Positions 10,701-20,992 of a DNA stretch of 21,156 bases are shown one piece after another. A model generated the notes under the pieces. The model made no database searches. It saw only the letters and a list, made by a program, of their open reading frames with translations, and was not told where the DNA came from. The DNA comes from Pelargonium cotyledonis (Eukaryota; Streptophyta; Magnoliopsida; Geraniales; Geraniaceae): NCBI GenBank assembly GCA_036897625.1, contig JAYMTA010001213.1, forward strand, positions 1-21,156. Direction: 5' to 3'. Within the stretch, counting starts at the first letter, position 1; the number at the start of each line of letters is the position of its first letter. The translations under genes were made by a program, and so were the position numbers.

Positions 10701-13243
10701 CTAGTAGGGATTGTGTCTGGACTTTTTCAGCATCCTAGGTGACCTTATAGCCAGTGAGCTTGAAGTCCAGGATCGTTTAATCTCAGGAGAGCTATCAGAT
10801 AACCAACAACACAAACGACCATCCTCACCGCCCGTCCATCCAAAAATGCCTTGATTTTGCCCTTGCCCTTGACCTTGAACGCTCGACATAGGCAAAACTG
10901 TTCTAACAACATCTGTATGACCACCCTCGAGAACTGCCTGTGGGGACTGTATTGCTCCAACTCCCAAGTAATTTACAGGAAAGTAGCCTAAACTGCCTGT
11001 ATTAGTCCCACCAATCACCCATAAATGATTGTCTTCACCTGAAGTGTGGCAATCAACAAAATAATCGACCTGTCAAGACAGAAGAATGGTTTGAAAGGAC
11101 TTCTAAACAACGAATAGAAGTGTTGAAAGGAGATCTAAACAACGAATAGAAGTGCATGTACTATTGAAAAGCTACCGTACAGGATCTAAGGTCCAGCTGT
11201 TAGATGCCAATGAGCGGGCATCCTGGAAGTTCACTTCAGTTCTTGCGTCTTTCCAATCCCAAACGCTGCACAAACATAAAGTGAAACTATAAGCATCGAT
11301 AAACATGTGATAGAAACAAGGAAAACTAACTTATAGTGTTAAAGAAAATGTGCAATGTGAACTTGGAACTAGTGTTGTAACTGGAGAGCTTAAAGGCAGG
11401 ACAAAGTAGGAATGAGGCATCATGTGTGTGAAGTTAACGTAGTGGTTTGATACCTTAAGGTCTCAACATGCGTCAAACACCAAAGCTTTTGGTAACCCTC
11501 ACCAAAGAAACCCACTTTTGCAATTGAATTCTCCGCGTTAATCACCTGAAAAGTTGTAATAATAATTCTAATCAAACGAGACAGAATAGATGAAGATGGA
11601 GAAATAAGAAATCAAATTAGACAAAAATCAGGCATTTTTAAGGCATGTTCCAAGCAACATGGACATTCAAGCCACTGAAGGGTACACATATTTTGCAAAT
11701 ACATAGCTTATAGAAATTCAACAGGCACTTTTTTTAATATAAAGCAAATAACTGACTTGTTGAGTATTATACTTACTGATTCTAGATGGTCATCTTCATT
11801 AATATCAAAGCTAGTATCAAAGATACACATCAATCCGTCAACCGAGGCAGACATGATCTTGTTGTCATGGGCTGGGACAAAGTGAACCTATAAACAATCA
11901 CGTAGCAAGAAAGACAAAGGAACAAGTTTCTAGGATGAGCAGCGTGGTCAAGCAATAACAGAGCTAAAAACTGTGAAGCAGATAAACTTATTTGATAGGA
12001 TCAATCCCCACAGGATAAATAATGACACCAACCAGGGCACAAACAGGGTACAAGTCAAACTATACCAAGGTGATAATATATACTAAGCTGAAGACCCAAC
12101 ACCTGAAATACGGATACTCCAACGTTGATAACAAAACGTTAAAACATAAACTTTAAGTTCAGCAGACAACAGATAAACACATCTGATCTCTTGTAGAACT
12201 TCATAACGGCATGATTTCATAGTATAGTGGACTCCAAATGAGAATATGAAGCTATGATAAGCCCTGATAAGCAATATTAAATCTGACCTGAGTAACATCG
12301 TCCACATGAGATTCCTCCAAGCATGCAACCTGCCTCTTGTTCCTCCAATCCCAAAACATCACCTAAGTAAATTGAACAAACAATTACACAAAATAAAGCT
12401 ACCGGTGGAGAAAGTTAACATACAGGAGCACCAAAACAATTGATTTTAAAAAACATCTTGTGATAAATCAGTTCTTTCAACAACCACAGGAGCACCGAAA
12501 TGACTCATTTTGGGGCATAAGTCCCAACAAAAATAATTTTGGCACGGAAACAAACACGGGCTGGGAAAGTTAAACCTGAGATTTACAGCCAGCAGCAAGA
12601 AGATTGCAGCCATTTCCACCAAATGAGAAACTGAAGATCTGTTGAGAAGGACCAGCATGTATAGATGACACCTGCAGTTTATTTTCTCACTCTATTCAGT
12701 TATCAGCCAATCTTGCTCTTAACTACATTACCTAAAAAAAGCTCACAACTTTACATATTCAGATTGATAGAGACTTAGTGGGTACCTGCTGGAATGTTCT
12801 GGTGTCCCAAGCTCTGACTGTTCCATCAGAAGAGCAAGAGTGCAAAACATGAGGGGTCGAAGGACCTGAGAAGGAGATATGGTTGATGGTATCAGAGTGA
12901 CCCTTACACTCTCCCAAGTACTGACCAGTAGCCGGCGAGTACAATTTCACTGCATTCGTCGAAAGCGACACAGCCATCGACGTCCAATCATCTCTTCATT
13001 CCAAACACCCCAAATAAATTGTTAATTTCGCAATCTTTTTTCGTTTGTTTTCACCAAAACTAAGAATCGGAGGAGAAGATTGTAGGAGACTTACTTGGGC
13101 ACAATTTGGAAGACGTAGTCGTCGCCGAAGTTGGTTTGGATGGAGTTTTTGAGACCAAAGCGCTTCAATGGATTCGGAATCGGATTTGGATTTGACTTGG
13201 GATTGGATTGTTCTTCTACTTCCATCTCCATTGATTCTTCCAT
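10701..13243 (-). CDS. WD40-repeat protein, WDR89/GIGANTUS1 type
   Basis: A beta-propeller scaffold protein. Exons in transcript order: 13243-13095, 12993-12786, 12671-12576, 12362-12288, 11887-11777, 11545-11454, 11265-11181, 11069-10701; all GT-AG, joined frame open for 394 aa. After a Glu/Pro/Asn-rich N-terminus comes the first blade (KLYSPATGQYLGECKGHSDT), then WD units ending SSDGTVRAWD, CKSQVMFWDW, ASVDGLMCIFD, ETLSVWDW and GEDGRLCCWLSD. The C-terminus is basic (MLKKSRHNPY). It closely resembles what I recall of Arabidopsis GTS1 and animal WDR89. The start is the first ATG in the frame; upstream codons are open but have no ATG. It converges on LSM4 and diverges from NOP16. GTS1 is linked to ribosome biogenesis and growth in Arabidopsis, which fits the NOP16 neighbour. 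Confidence 0.92.
11091..11154. repeat. 32-bp tandem duplication in a WD40-gene intron
   Basis: Two adjacent 32-base copies (11091-11122 and 11123-11154) differ at two positions; the shared core is ctaaacaacgaatagaagtg. It lies inside the last intron (11070-11180) and makes up more than half of it. Both splice sites are unaffected. Confidence 0.85.
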
Positions 13244-14000
13244 GTCACTGTCTGTGACAGCTCTTCGCAGCTCGGGAGGTAGACGATGAAGCAAATTCTG
13301 GGTTTTTAGGGTTTTGGTCGCTTTGTATTGCCACGTCACCTACTCAAAATCTCAAGTATCCTGGGCCGTCACTAACGTAAACGACAAGCGCGTATGCTGG
13401 TAGTGATACCCACTCTCGTATAGGGCCGACAAAACGACAATTCATGAATGCGTGTCGTGTTCATACCGCGTTGAAGGTTGTTTGAGTGTTGTACGAACAC
13501 GACATTGTTAGTAATCATACTGCATAGCCCAAAATAATACGACACATTTAACACGATAACTAAATGAATCGTGTTGGCACGACACAGTTGGCACGACACG
13601 AGTAACACGCTTGAGTGAATGGTTTGGAGTTGACACGTTTAGCACAACACAACACGGCCCAACACAAACAAATTCACGAATAGGAACAATGAAATAATCG
13701 TGCGCGCGTGTTTTATGGGTTCAACCTGAACACGAGATGATTGATAATTTTTTGAACTCAAACCGTTTATTTCATGTTATGTTCATATCGTGTCGTGTGT
13801 TATGACCCGAATTGCCAACTACGACTTGTGGCGTATGCTTGTTGGGTCAGCGTTTAACTTTCTCAACCAAAGACCATTCTCTTGGAGCACAGATGAAACG
13901 CAGCGTTTAAAACAGTTTATCCTGCGCCTAAACTAGGCTTAAACCCTAATAGAAAAACCCTAGCTTCCACAGATCAGAGAATAGAGATAGAGAGAAGAAG
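13244..14000. promoter_or_regulatory. shared divergent promoter region of WD40 gene and NOP16
   Basis: 757 bases separate the two start codons. Telo-box motifs sit near each end: TTAGGGTTT (13306-13314, reading AAACCCTAA on the minus strand) for the WD40 gene, and AAACCCTAA (13941-13949) plus AAACCCTA (13955-13962) for NOP16. A TGGGCC site-II-like element lies at 13362-13367. Telo-box plus site II is a known plant module for ribosome-biogenesis genes. The middle is occupied by a transposon-like repeat. Confidence 0.6.
13390..13839. mobile_element. transposon-like repeat rich in ACACGACACG motifs (copy 2) in the divergent promoter
   Basis: A non-coding block with many cgtgtcgtgtt / acacgacacg units on both strands. 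Its ends are weakly inverted: an acaattcatgaatgcgtgtcgtgttcata-type left side (about 13435-13465) and, on the right, a complement beginning ttggcaattcgggtc (13818 downward). The nine bases GCGTATGCT occur at 13390-13398 and again at 13831-13839, a possible target-site duplication, although similarity continues beyond it. It shares its right end with the block at 10145-10437. Possibly hAT-like; classification uncertain. Confidence 0.6.
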
Positions 14001-15455
14001 ATGGGAGGGTCGCGAAGAAAATCCAAGAGATCGAGACCAAAGGTGAAAGTAGGGCTTCCGAGGAAGGACCCAAGAATCTTCAAGCCAGCCTTTTGTCTCC
14101 CTCCGAAGCTCCGCAAGCTCGTTGATGGCGCCGACTCTAAATGGGACGCCATGGGCAGCGTCATCGACAATTACAAGTCCTTCGGCGTCGTCTCCAACCC
14201 TAACTTGCTCGGCGTTCGATGCCGTACTTCCCATCTCGTTGAGATCGATTCTCTTCAGGTCCCTCCGCCGCCGCGCTCCATTGATACTGACGAAGACGCC
14301 GACGCCGACACCAACATTGAGTTTGAGCCCATCGATACCGGCAGCGACCTTGAAGAAGATGGTATATTCTCCATCTCCCTCACCTCTGTATTTGTGCTTA
14401 TTTTGTATCTGCATAGCATGTAAAGCTCTGATTTTTGACTGTTAATAAATCAACACAGAACAGTCATGTTTGTTTATTGAGAAAGTTGCTCTGAAATATA
14501 TAATTATATAAAAAGGTAAAAATAATGATTCAACTGGATTTAGCTTCGATAGCTATATCATGTTATGATAGCTATATCATGTTATCATAGCAATGGACCA
14601 GTCATGAATTATATGTATCTTCCGTGCAGTGTTTCTGATTGTTCTAACTCACAAGTTAAACTAGATCAATGCTTCTGCATAGTATATCATACTATCACAT
14701 CAGCCGAACTAGATTTAATCTTCTATGTGTATGATGTTCTTTATGGCGTTGAATAGTTTCTGACTTCTGTGTTTGTAGTTCCCGGTTTAAGCAGTCTTAT
14801 CTCTTTAGCTCATTCAACTGCTTCAGTTTCAATTGAACTAATACAAGCCATTTAAGTACTTTTTGTTGTTTTTCTTTTATGTTTGGTGGTAATACTGTTT
14901 TCTCTCCAGTTTGTTTAAGCCATTTATTTATATTTTGTTGCTTCTGATTTTTTTGCCATGCTCTTGTGTTGTCATTTCATCCAAACTGTTGTCATGATTG
15001 AAATAGGGTAGACCATCTGAGCTGTTTGAGTTTTAATGAGAAATATTATATGACTCTTTCTTGAGATGGCACAGTTCTTAAGTACTCTTTTTGAGAATTG
15101 TTTAGTGACTTGTTATTTATTGTGACTTAAAGATGTGAAAGTGGCTTTGGGGAAGAAGCGAAGAGATGGAAAAAGCGCTCCTTTGCAGCCGTTGACCGCC
15201 ATACAACGTCTCCACATTAGTCGCCTGGTTGAGGAATATGGAGATGATTACCAGGTTGGATAAATGCACTCACTTGAAAATTATCTTATGATTTTCGGAG
15301 TGAACATTTTGCTTATCTTGAATTTGGTTGTTTTGCAGAGTATGTTCATGGATACAAAGCTAAATGCAATGCAGCATTCAGTTGCAACCCTCGAGAAATT
15401 ATGCAAAAGATATCACATGTACAAGGATAAAAATCCCTTAATTGTATCCAGTTGA
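14001..15455 (+). CDS. NOP16: nucleolar protein 16 (ribosome biogenesis)
   Basis: A nucleolar factor of 60S pre-ribosome assembly. Exons: 14001-14361, 15133-15254, 15339-15455; GT-AG introns, joined frame 199 aa, slightly longer than the animal protein. The N-terminus is very basic (MGGSRRKSKRSRPKVKVG), as is typical for NOP16 and for nucleolar targeting. Next come a KLVDGADSKWDAMGSVIDNY segment, a central acidic Asp/Glu-rich linker (residues about 95-120), and a conserved C-terminal part containing LVEEYGDDYQ and MFMDTKLNAMQHSVATLEKL, the family signature. The ATG was chosen because it opens the basic N-terminus and lies about 40 bases after two telo-box motifs. It is transcribed divergently from the WD40 gene and is followed after about 570 bases by the ABCC pseudogene. 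I see no defect. Confidence 0.93.
14548..14585. repeat. perfect 19-bp tandem duplication in NOP16 intron 1
   Basis: gatagctatatcatgttat occurs twice without a gap (14548-14566 and 14567-14585), with further partial similarity after the second copy. It lies in the 771-base first intron, well away from the splice sites. Confidence 0.9.
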
Positions 15456-16025
15456 AAATGTTTCATTTGAGTTAGATGCACTGTAATATGTACACTTTAT
15501 TATTAATGTCATGGTTTATTTGAACAATCTTCTCTCTTTGACTGACTGGAGTTTAATTCCAGTTTCTCTTTCTGTTTACGGCCTGATGCCACAGTTCACG
15601 AGTTTCTAAAATGAAATTGTCTCATGAGCTGAAATTTCAGTCGACTTTGAAATTGACCATGATATAAGCTGAATGGAATAGAATAGCAGACACTTGAGCT
15701 AATTGGGTTCCTGATTCTAATTCTGATTCTTCCTCAACTCAAGTGGAGGATAATTTGTTGCATATATTTTGAAGGAAATGATTGCAGTATCCACTGTCTG
15801 CTGTGCATGGTTTCATGTATCAGTAATTCATTAAGAAGTTGAATCCAATACCCAATGCTCCATCATTTTCATGTTTACAGAGCCAGCTAGCCAAGCCCAA
15901 GCTAGTTGGTATCTGATTGTTGAGAGATGCTCTACTTTTTCTAGATCAAAATTATCATAATCATAGCATAAAAGGTGTGGTTTTAAATATTTTTTTTGTC
16001 TTTGCTCTTCCATATTCAGTTTGTC
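15456..16025. other. spacer between NOP16 and the ABCC pseudogene
   Basis: Holds the NOP16 3'UTR and then AT-rich DNA. No open frame resembling the missing N-terminal membrane domain (TMD0) of an ABCC transporter is present. Immediately before the pseudogene a pyrimidine tract ends in catattcag (AG at 16018-16019), a convincing 3' splice-site shape. Confidence 0.6.
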
Positions 16026-16370
16026 ATGGAGGTAAAAGAACAATTGCATGAACCACTTTTGTCCAAATCAAGTGTGACTGGCTATGCTTCAGCTTCTGTG
16101 TTGTTCAAAGCCTTCTGGGTTTGGATGAACCCATTGCTGAGAAAAGGTTACAAGTCCCCTCTCAAGATCGATGAAGTCCCCTCTCTTTCACCCGAGCACA
16201 GAGCTGAGAGGATGCTACAGCTTTTTGAATCCAAATGGCCTAAACCAGAGGAAAACTCGAGCCATCCGGTTCGAACCATATTGCTCAGGTGCTTCTGGAG
16301 GGAAATTGCTTTCACTGCAATGCTTGCAATTGTGCGTCTCTGCGTCATGTTCGTTGGGCCTATTCTCATT

Positions 16371-16373
16371 TAA
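16371..16373 (+). other. in-frame nonsense codon in TMD1 of the ABCC pseudogene
   Basis: The frame reads GPILI, then TAA, then [24 protein letters not shown]. In intact relatives this position is Gln followed by Ser or Arg ([11 protein letters not shown] or QRFVDYTSGKR), so CAA to TAA, a single C-to-T transition, explains it. The frame is the same on both sides and the surrounding conservation is excellent. Confidence 0.9.
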
Positions 16374-18450
16374 AGATTTGTCGATTTCACATCCGGGAAG
16401 AGAGCCTCCCCTTATGAAGGATACTATCTTGTGCTGATCCTTCTTGCTGCCAAGTTTGTTGAAGTTCTGAGCAGTCACCAATTCAACTTCAATTCCCTGA
16501 AACTTGGCATGCTTGTGCAGTCCACTCTTCTTACATCATTGTACAAGAAGGGCTTGAGGCTAACTTGCACTGCAAGGCAGGATCATGGAATAGGGCAGAT
16601 TGTGAATTACATGGCTGTTGATGCTCAACAACTATCTGATATGATGCTACAGCTTCATGCCATCTGGTTGATGCCATTGCAAGTTGGTGCTGCCATGGTG
16701 CTTTTGTACAATGCACGTCTTGGCGCTTCTGTGATCACATCAGTGATTGGAATTGTTGGGGTTCTCGTGTTCAACGTGCTGGGCACGAAGAGGAACAATC
16801 ATTTCCAGCACAATGTCATGAAGTGTCGGGATTCGAGAATGAAGGCAACGAACGAGATGCTGAGCAACATGCGAGTGATCAAGTTCCAGACATGGGAGGA
16901 TCACTTCAAAGACAGAATCCAAGGTTTTCGCGAGTCTGAATTCGGATGGCTTGCCAAGTTCTTGTACTCAATGTCTGGCAACATTGTTGTAACGTGGTGC
17001 GCGCCTTTGCTTGTGTCTACTCTCACATTTGGTACTGCAATCTTGCTGGGGGTGCCACTTGATGCAGGTACAGTGTTCACAACAACTTCAATTTTCAAGA
17101 TTTTGCAAGAGCCTCTCAGAACCTTTCCTCAGTCTATGATGTTCCTTTCGCAAGTTATGATATCGCTTGGGAGGTTGGATAGATTCATGACAAGTAAGGA
17201 ATTGGGGGTGGAGAGAGATAAGGAGGGCTGTGATGAGAGAGTTGCTTTGGAGATCAAAGATGGTGTGTTCAGCTGGGATGATGAAAATGGAGAGGAGGTT
17301 CTAAAAAATGTAAATTTGGAGATAAAAAAAGGCGAATTTGCTGCGATTGTTGGAGTTGTTGGGTCTGGAAAATCTTCTCTCCTGGCCTCAATACTTGGTG
17401 AGATGCACAAGAAATCAGGAAAGGTGTGGCATTTATTGACCATTAATCTTAACAAATGATCACAAGTTAACAGTTTATATGAATTGCCATTTTTTTTGTG
17501 TGTTTTTGCTGCAATAGGTCAGGGTTTGTGGATCAACAGCCTATGTAGCTCAAACATCATGGATCCAAACTGGGACTATTCAAGATAATATCCTATTTGG
17601 TTTGCCAATGGACAGAGTTAGATACAGGGAAGCTATCAGAGTTTGCTGCTTGGAAAAAGACAATGAAATGATGGACTACGGAGATCAAACTGAAATCGGG
17701 GAACGAGGAATCAACCTCAGCGGAGGGCAGAAACAGCGGATACAACTTGCCCGTGCTGTTTATCAGGATCGCGACATCTATCTTCTTGATGATGTTTTCA
17801 GCGCGGTTGATGCTCATACCGGATCAGATATATTTAAGGTGACAAAACTTTACCTAGTTGATGTCATTTCATGTTGCAAAGTATCAGTATATTGCTTTAA
17901 GTATTGGATCATGCTTGTTTCCAGGAATGTTTGAGGGGAGTTCTTAAACACAAGACCATTTTACTTGTAACCCATCAAATTGACTTCTTGCATAATGTGG
18001 AGCATATATTGGTAAGTCCAGCCCTTCTTTTTTTCTTCACTTCAAATATGTGTTTCTTAGAAGTTTGATTTTGCAAAATAGGTCACGAGAGATGGGATGA
18101 TTGTGCAATCAGGTAAGTACAAGGATGTAGTAGAAACTGGAATGGACTTCAAAGCTCTTGTATCCGCCCATGACACGTCCATGGAACTTCTAGAAACGGG
18201 CAAAGCTATGCTCAGTGAAAATTTAGCCAAGCCTAAATCTCCTCAAGCCAATGGGGACAACAAGTCCCTGGATGAACCAAAACCGGGTAAAGGGTCTTCT
18301 GAGCTCATCAAAGACGAGGATAGAGAAACGGGCAAAATCAGTTTTCAAGTGTACAAGATGTACTGCACTGAGGCTTATGGCTGGTGTGGAGTCATTGTGG
18401 TTTTGCTGTTGTCTCTGTCATGGCAAGCTTCTATAATGGCAGCTGATTAT

Positions 18451-18453
18451 TAG
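18451..18453 (+). other. in-frame nonsense codon at the start of TMD2 of the ABCC pseudogene
   Basis: The frame reads SIMAADY, TAG, LAYQTSEARAM. The family has a conserved DYWLAYETS here, so TGG (Trp) to TAG is a single G-to-A transition. The reading frame continues unchanged after it. Confidence 0.9.
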
Positions 18454-20235
18454 CTTGCATACCAAACTTCAGAGGCTCGCGCAATGCTCTTCAACCCTTC
18501 TCTGTTTATTCGTGTATATGGCATTATAGCTGTTGTGTCGTTCGTGCTGATTCTGATAAGATGTCTGTGTGTTACAACATTGGGACTCAAGACAGCACGA
18601 AGTTTCTTCACACAAATGATTCACAGCATCTTGCATGCTCCCATGTCATTCTTCGATACCACGCCAATAGGACGAATTCTGAGCCGAGTAAGAATCTCAA
18701 GAGTCAAGAACCCATTTTATCATTTCCAAGATGCTTGGACTGATCCAAGGTTTTTGTTTCTGTTTCAGGCATCAAGTGATCAAACCAACATTGATCTCTA
18801 CCTCCCCTTCTTTATGGCAATTACAGTAGCCATGTACATCACATTGCTCAGTATCTTCATCATCACATGTCAATATGCTTGGCCAATAATGTTCTTAATC
18901 ATTCCACTTAGTTGGTTGAATTTCTGGTTTCGGGTATATCTCTCGCCTTGTTCGTTTAGCATTACTATACTTTTTTTTTTAATAAGCGGCATTACTATAC
19001 TATCAAAATTTGTACTCAACATTTACTACATTTCGGGGTTTTTTTAGGTATACTATCTTGCATCTTCTCGCGAACTTACGCGCCTTGATTCAATCACTAA
19101 AGCACCCATTATCCACCATTTCTCAGAAAGCATCTCTGGAGTCATGACAATCCGATGTTTCAAGAAGCAAGATAGGTTTATTCAGGAAAATCTTGACCGA
19201 ATCAATTCCAACTTGCGTATGGATTTTCACAACAATGGATCAAATGAGTGGTTGGGTTTTCGTTTGGAATTGATTGGCAGTCTCATTCTCTGTGCTTCGA
19301 CTGTCTTCATGATCCTATTGCCTAGCAGCATTATAAAACCAGGTATTAATTTGACTTCAAGATCCTAATTCAAGATCACATGAAACTTGATGATATGTAT
19401 GCTGCAAAATGTAGAGCATGTTGGACCATCTCTATCCTATGGTTTGTCTCTGAATGGTGTGCTGTTCTGGGCCATTTATCTGAGTTGCTATGTGGAAAAT
19501 AGAATGGTTTCTGTAGAGAGGTTAAAGCAGTTTATAAACGTTCCATCAGAAGCTGAATGGGAGCTCAAAAACCGGCTTTTACCTCCAAATTGGCCATCCC
19601 ATGGCAATGTTGACCTCAAAGACTTGCAGGTAATTAATTTGGAAGAGAATGGTTCTAAATTCTAATTAGTCTCAACTTTTGCCAAATGAAAATTGTGTTA
19701 CAGGTTAGATATCGCCCAAGCACGCCTCTGATTCTCAAAGGCATCACTCTCAGCATTCAGGGGGGAGAGAAGATTGGTGTGGTTGGCCGGACAGGAAGCG
19801 GGAAGTCAACGCTTGTCCAAGTGTTGTTTAGGCTTGTGGAGCCTTCAGGAGGGAGGATAGTCATAGACAGCACTGACATTTGCTTGCTCGGGCTTCGTGA
19901 TCTCAGGTCTCGTCTTGGGATCATTCCTCAAGAACCCGTCCTTTTTGAAGGAACTGTGAGAACCAACATTGACCCAATTGGAAACTATTCAGATGCTGAG
20001 ATATGGAAGGTAAGATTAAAAACACATACACCATTGATGATTCTTGATTGTTGATTCTTGTATGGTTTGTTTGTAGAGTCTTGAACGCTGCCAACTACAA
20101 CATGTTGTTGCTGCAAAACCCGAAAAGCTTGAATCTTTAGGTAAGTGACTGATACTTCAAAATTGTTAACTTGACAAAATGTTCCTACTCTTATTTGGTG
20201 CTTAACAGTTGTGGATAATGGAGAAAATTGGAGCG

Positions 20236-20350
20236 TTGCCAAAGACAGCTACTGTGTTTGGCGCGTGTAACGTTGAAGCAAAGCCGGATCTTGCTTATGG
20301 ATGAAGCAACTGCTTCACTGGATTCACAAAATGTACCGTTATCAGTATAG
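20236..20350 (+). other. frameshift and deletion inactivating NBD2 of the ABCC pseudogene
   Basis: After [10 protein letters not shown] the frame fails: one base is missing around 20238-20240 and the original frame stops at 20268. The family sequence then resumes one frame over (QRQLLCL..., [13 protein letters not shown]) until about 20330. There the DNA jumps to the [14 protein letters not shown] segment in the third frame, so about 15 codons usually lying between Walker B/D-loop and H-loop are absent. The size of the loss is an estimate from remembered relatives. Confidence 0.85.
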
Positions 20351-20682
20351 CTCACAGAATACCAACTGTCATGGACTTTGATAGAGTTCTAGTGTTAGAT
20401 TCAGGTAACAATTTGGATTGGAAGGAACATTTTGTTAGTTTACTTTCGAGCTTCGCGAATACTGTTTTTCGCGGGATGATCACAAAGTTCATTTCTTCCT
20501 GTAACAGGACGAGCCGAAGAATTTGAGAGACCTTCCTGTTTGCTTGAGAGGCCATCACTTTTTGCAGGGTTGGTTCAAGAATATGCCAACAGATCTTCTG
20601 GACTGTAATTGATTGAACCATTGTTTTTATGGGAACAATTGGTATGTGTTTTCCTGTGTAGTACTGATATGGTTTTTGGTGA

Positions 20683-20688
20683 AATAAA
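20683..20688 (+). terminator. possible relic polyadenylation signal of the ABCC pseudogene
   Basis: AATAAA lies about 75 bases after the pseudogene's terminal TAA. The position suits a plant 3' end, but the motif alone is weak evidence. Confidence 0.3.
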
Positions 20689-20992
20689 TGTTGTGTTCCA
20701 GTAGCTTAAAGCTATCTTCATTTGAACACCACACTCCACCAGAAATGTTGAAGTTTCATTTTTTTTCTTCTCTTCTATTTTACTAATTTAGGGGTATTTT
20801 GTTTGGTTGAAGTCTTGGGTTAAGTCTATATTAGGCTAGGTCTTAATTCAAGTTTTGGTTAGTATATAAATGGAACATGTTCATCTACACGTTTGTTCAT
20901 TTTTTGGCTTTCTTAACATCTCTAATTCCCGCGCCACGTAAAAATGACATGTGTATATATATAAAGAGAAAATGGAATATGAACCAATATTT

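Larger units (their letters stand above)
16026..20608 (+). pseudogene. ABCC (MRP-type) transporter pseudogene, ABCC4/ABCC14-like
   Basis: Intact relatives are full-length vacuolar or plasma-membrane ABC transporters of about 1500 aa. Exon-like blocks: 16026-17423, 17518-17838, 17925-18011, 18082-18687, 18769-18933, 19048-19342, 19415-19629, 19704-20009, 20077-20140, 20209-20404, 20508-20608, about 1251 codons. Visible in order: TMD1; NBD1 with Walker A (GVVGSGKSS), signature [14 protein letters not shown] and Walker B ([16 protein letters not shown]); a Lys/Pro-rich linker; TMD2 ([26 protein letters not shown]); and NBD2 Walker A (GRTGSGKST). Lesions: no TMD0, TAA at 16371, TAG at 18451, a frameshift near 20238 that destroys the NBD2 signature reading, and a deletion near 20330 removing sequence before the H-loop. 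The retained introns exclude a processed copy. Resemblance to ABCC4/14 is from memory. A product is unlikely; a truncated TMD1-NBD1 piece is possible but unsupported. Confidence 0.92.

Noticed and set aside
13091-13339. Extended N-terminus of the WD40 protein starting at 13339
   Set aside because: That codon is GTG; the first ATG in the frame is at 13243, so the extension lies in the 5'UTR.
13974-14445. Long alternative frames overlapping NOP16 exon 1 on both strands
   Set aside because: They are shadows of a GC-rich coding exon; only the frame starting at 14001 has family similarity and splices correctly.
16026-20608. A functional ABCC gene with introns spanning the stop codons
   Set aside because: The stops at 16371 and 18451 lie inside well-conserved exon sequence with no nearby GT...AG pair that would remove them cleanly, and NBD2 is also frameshifted.
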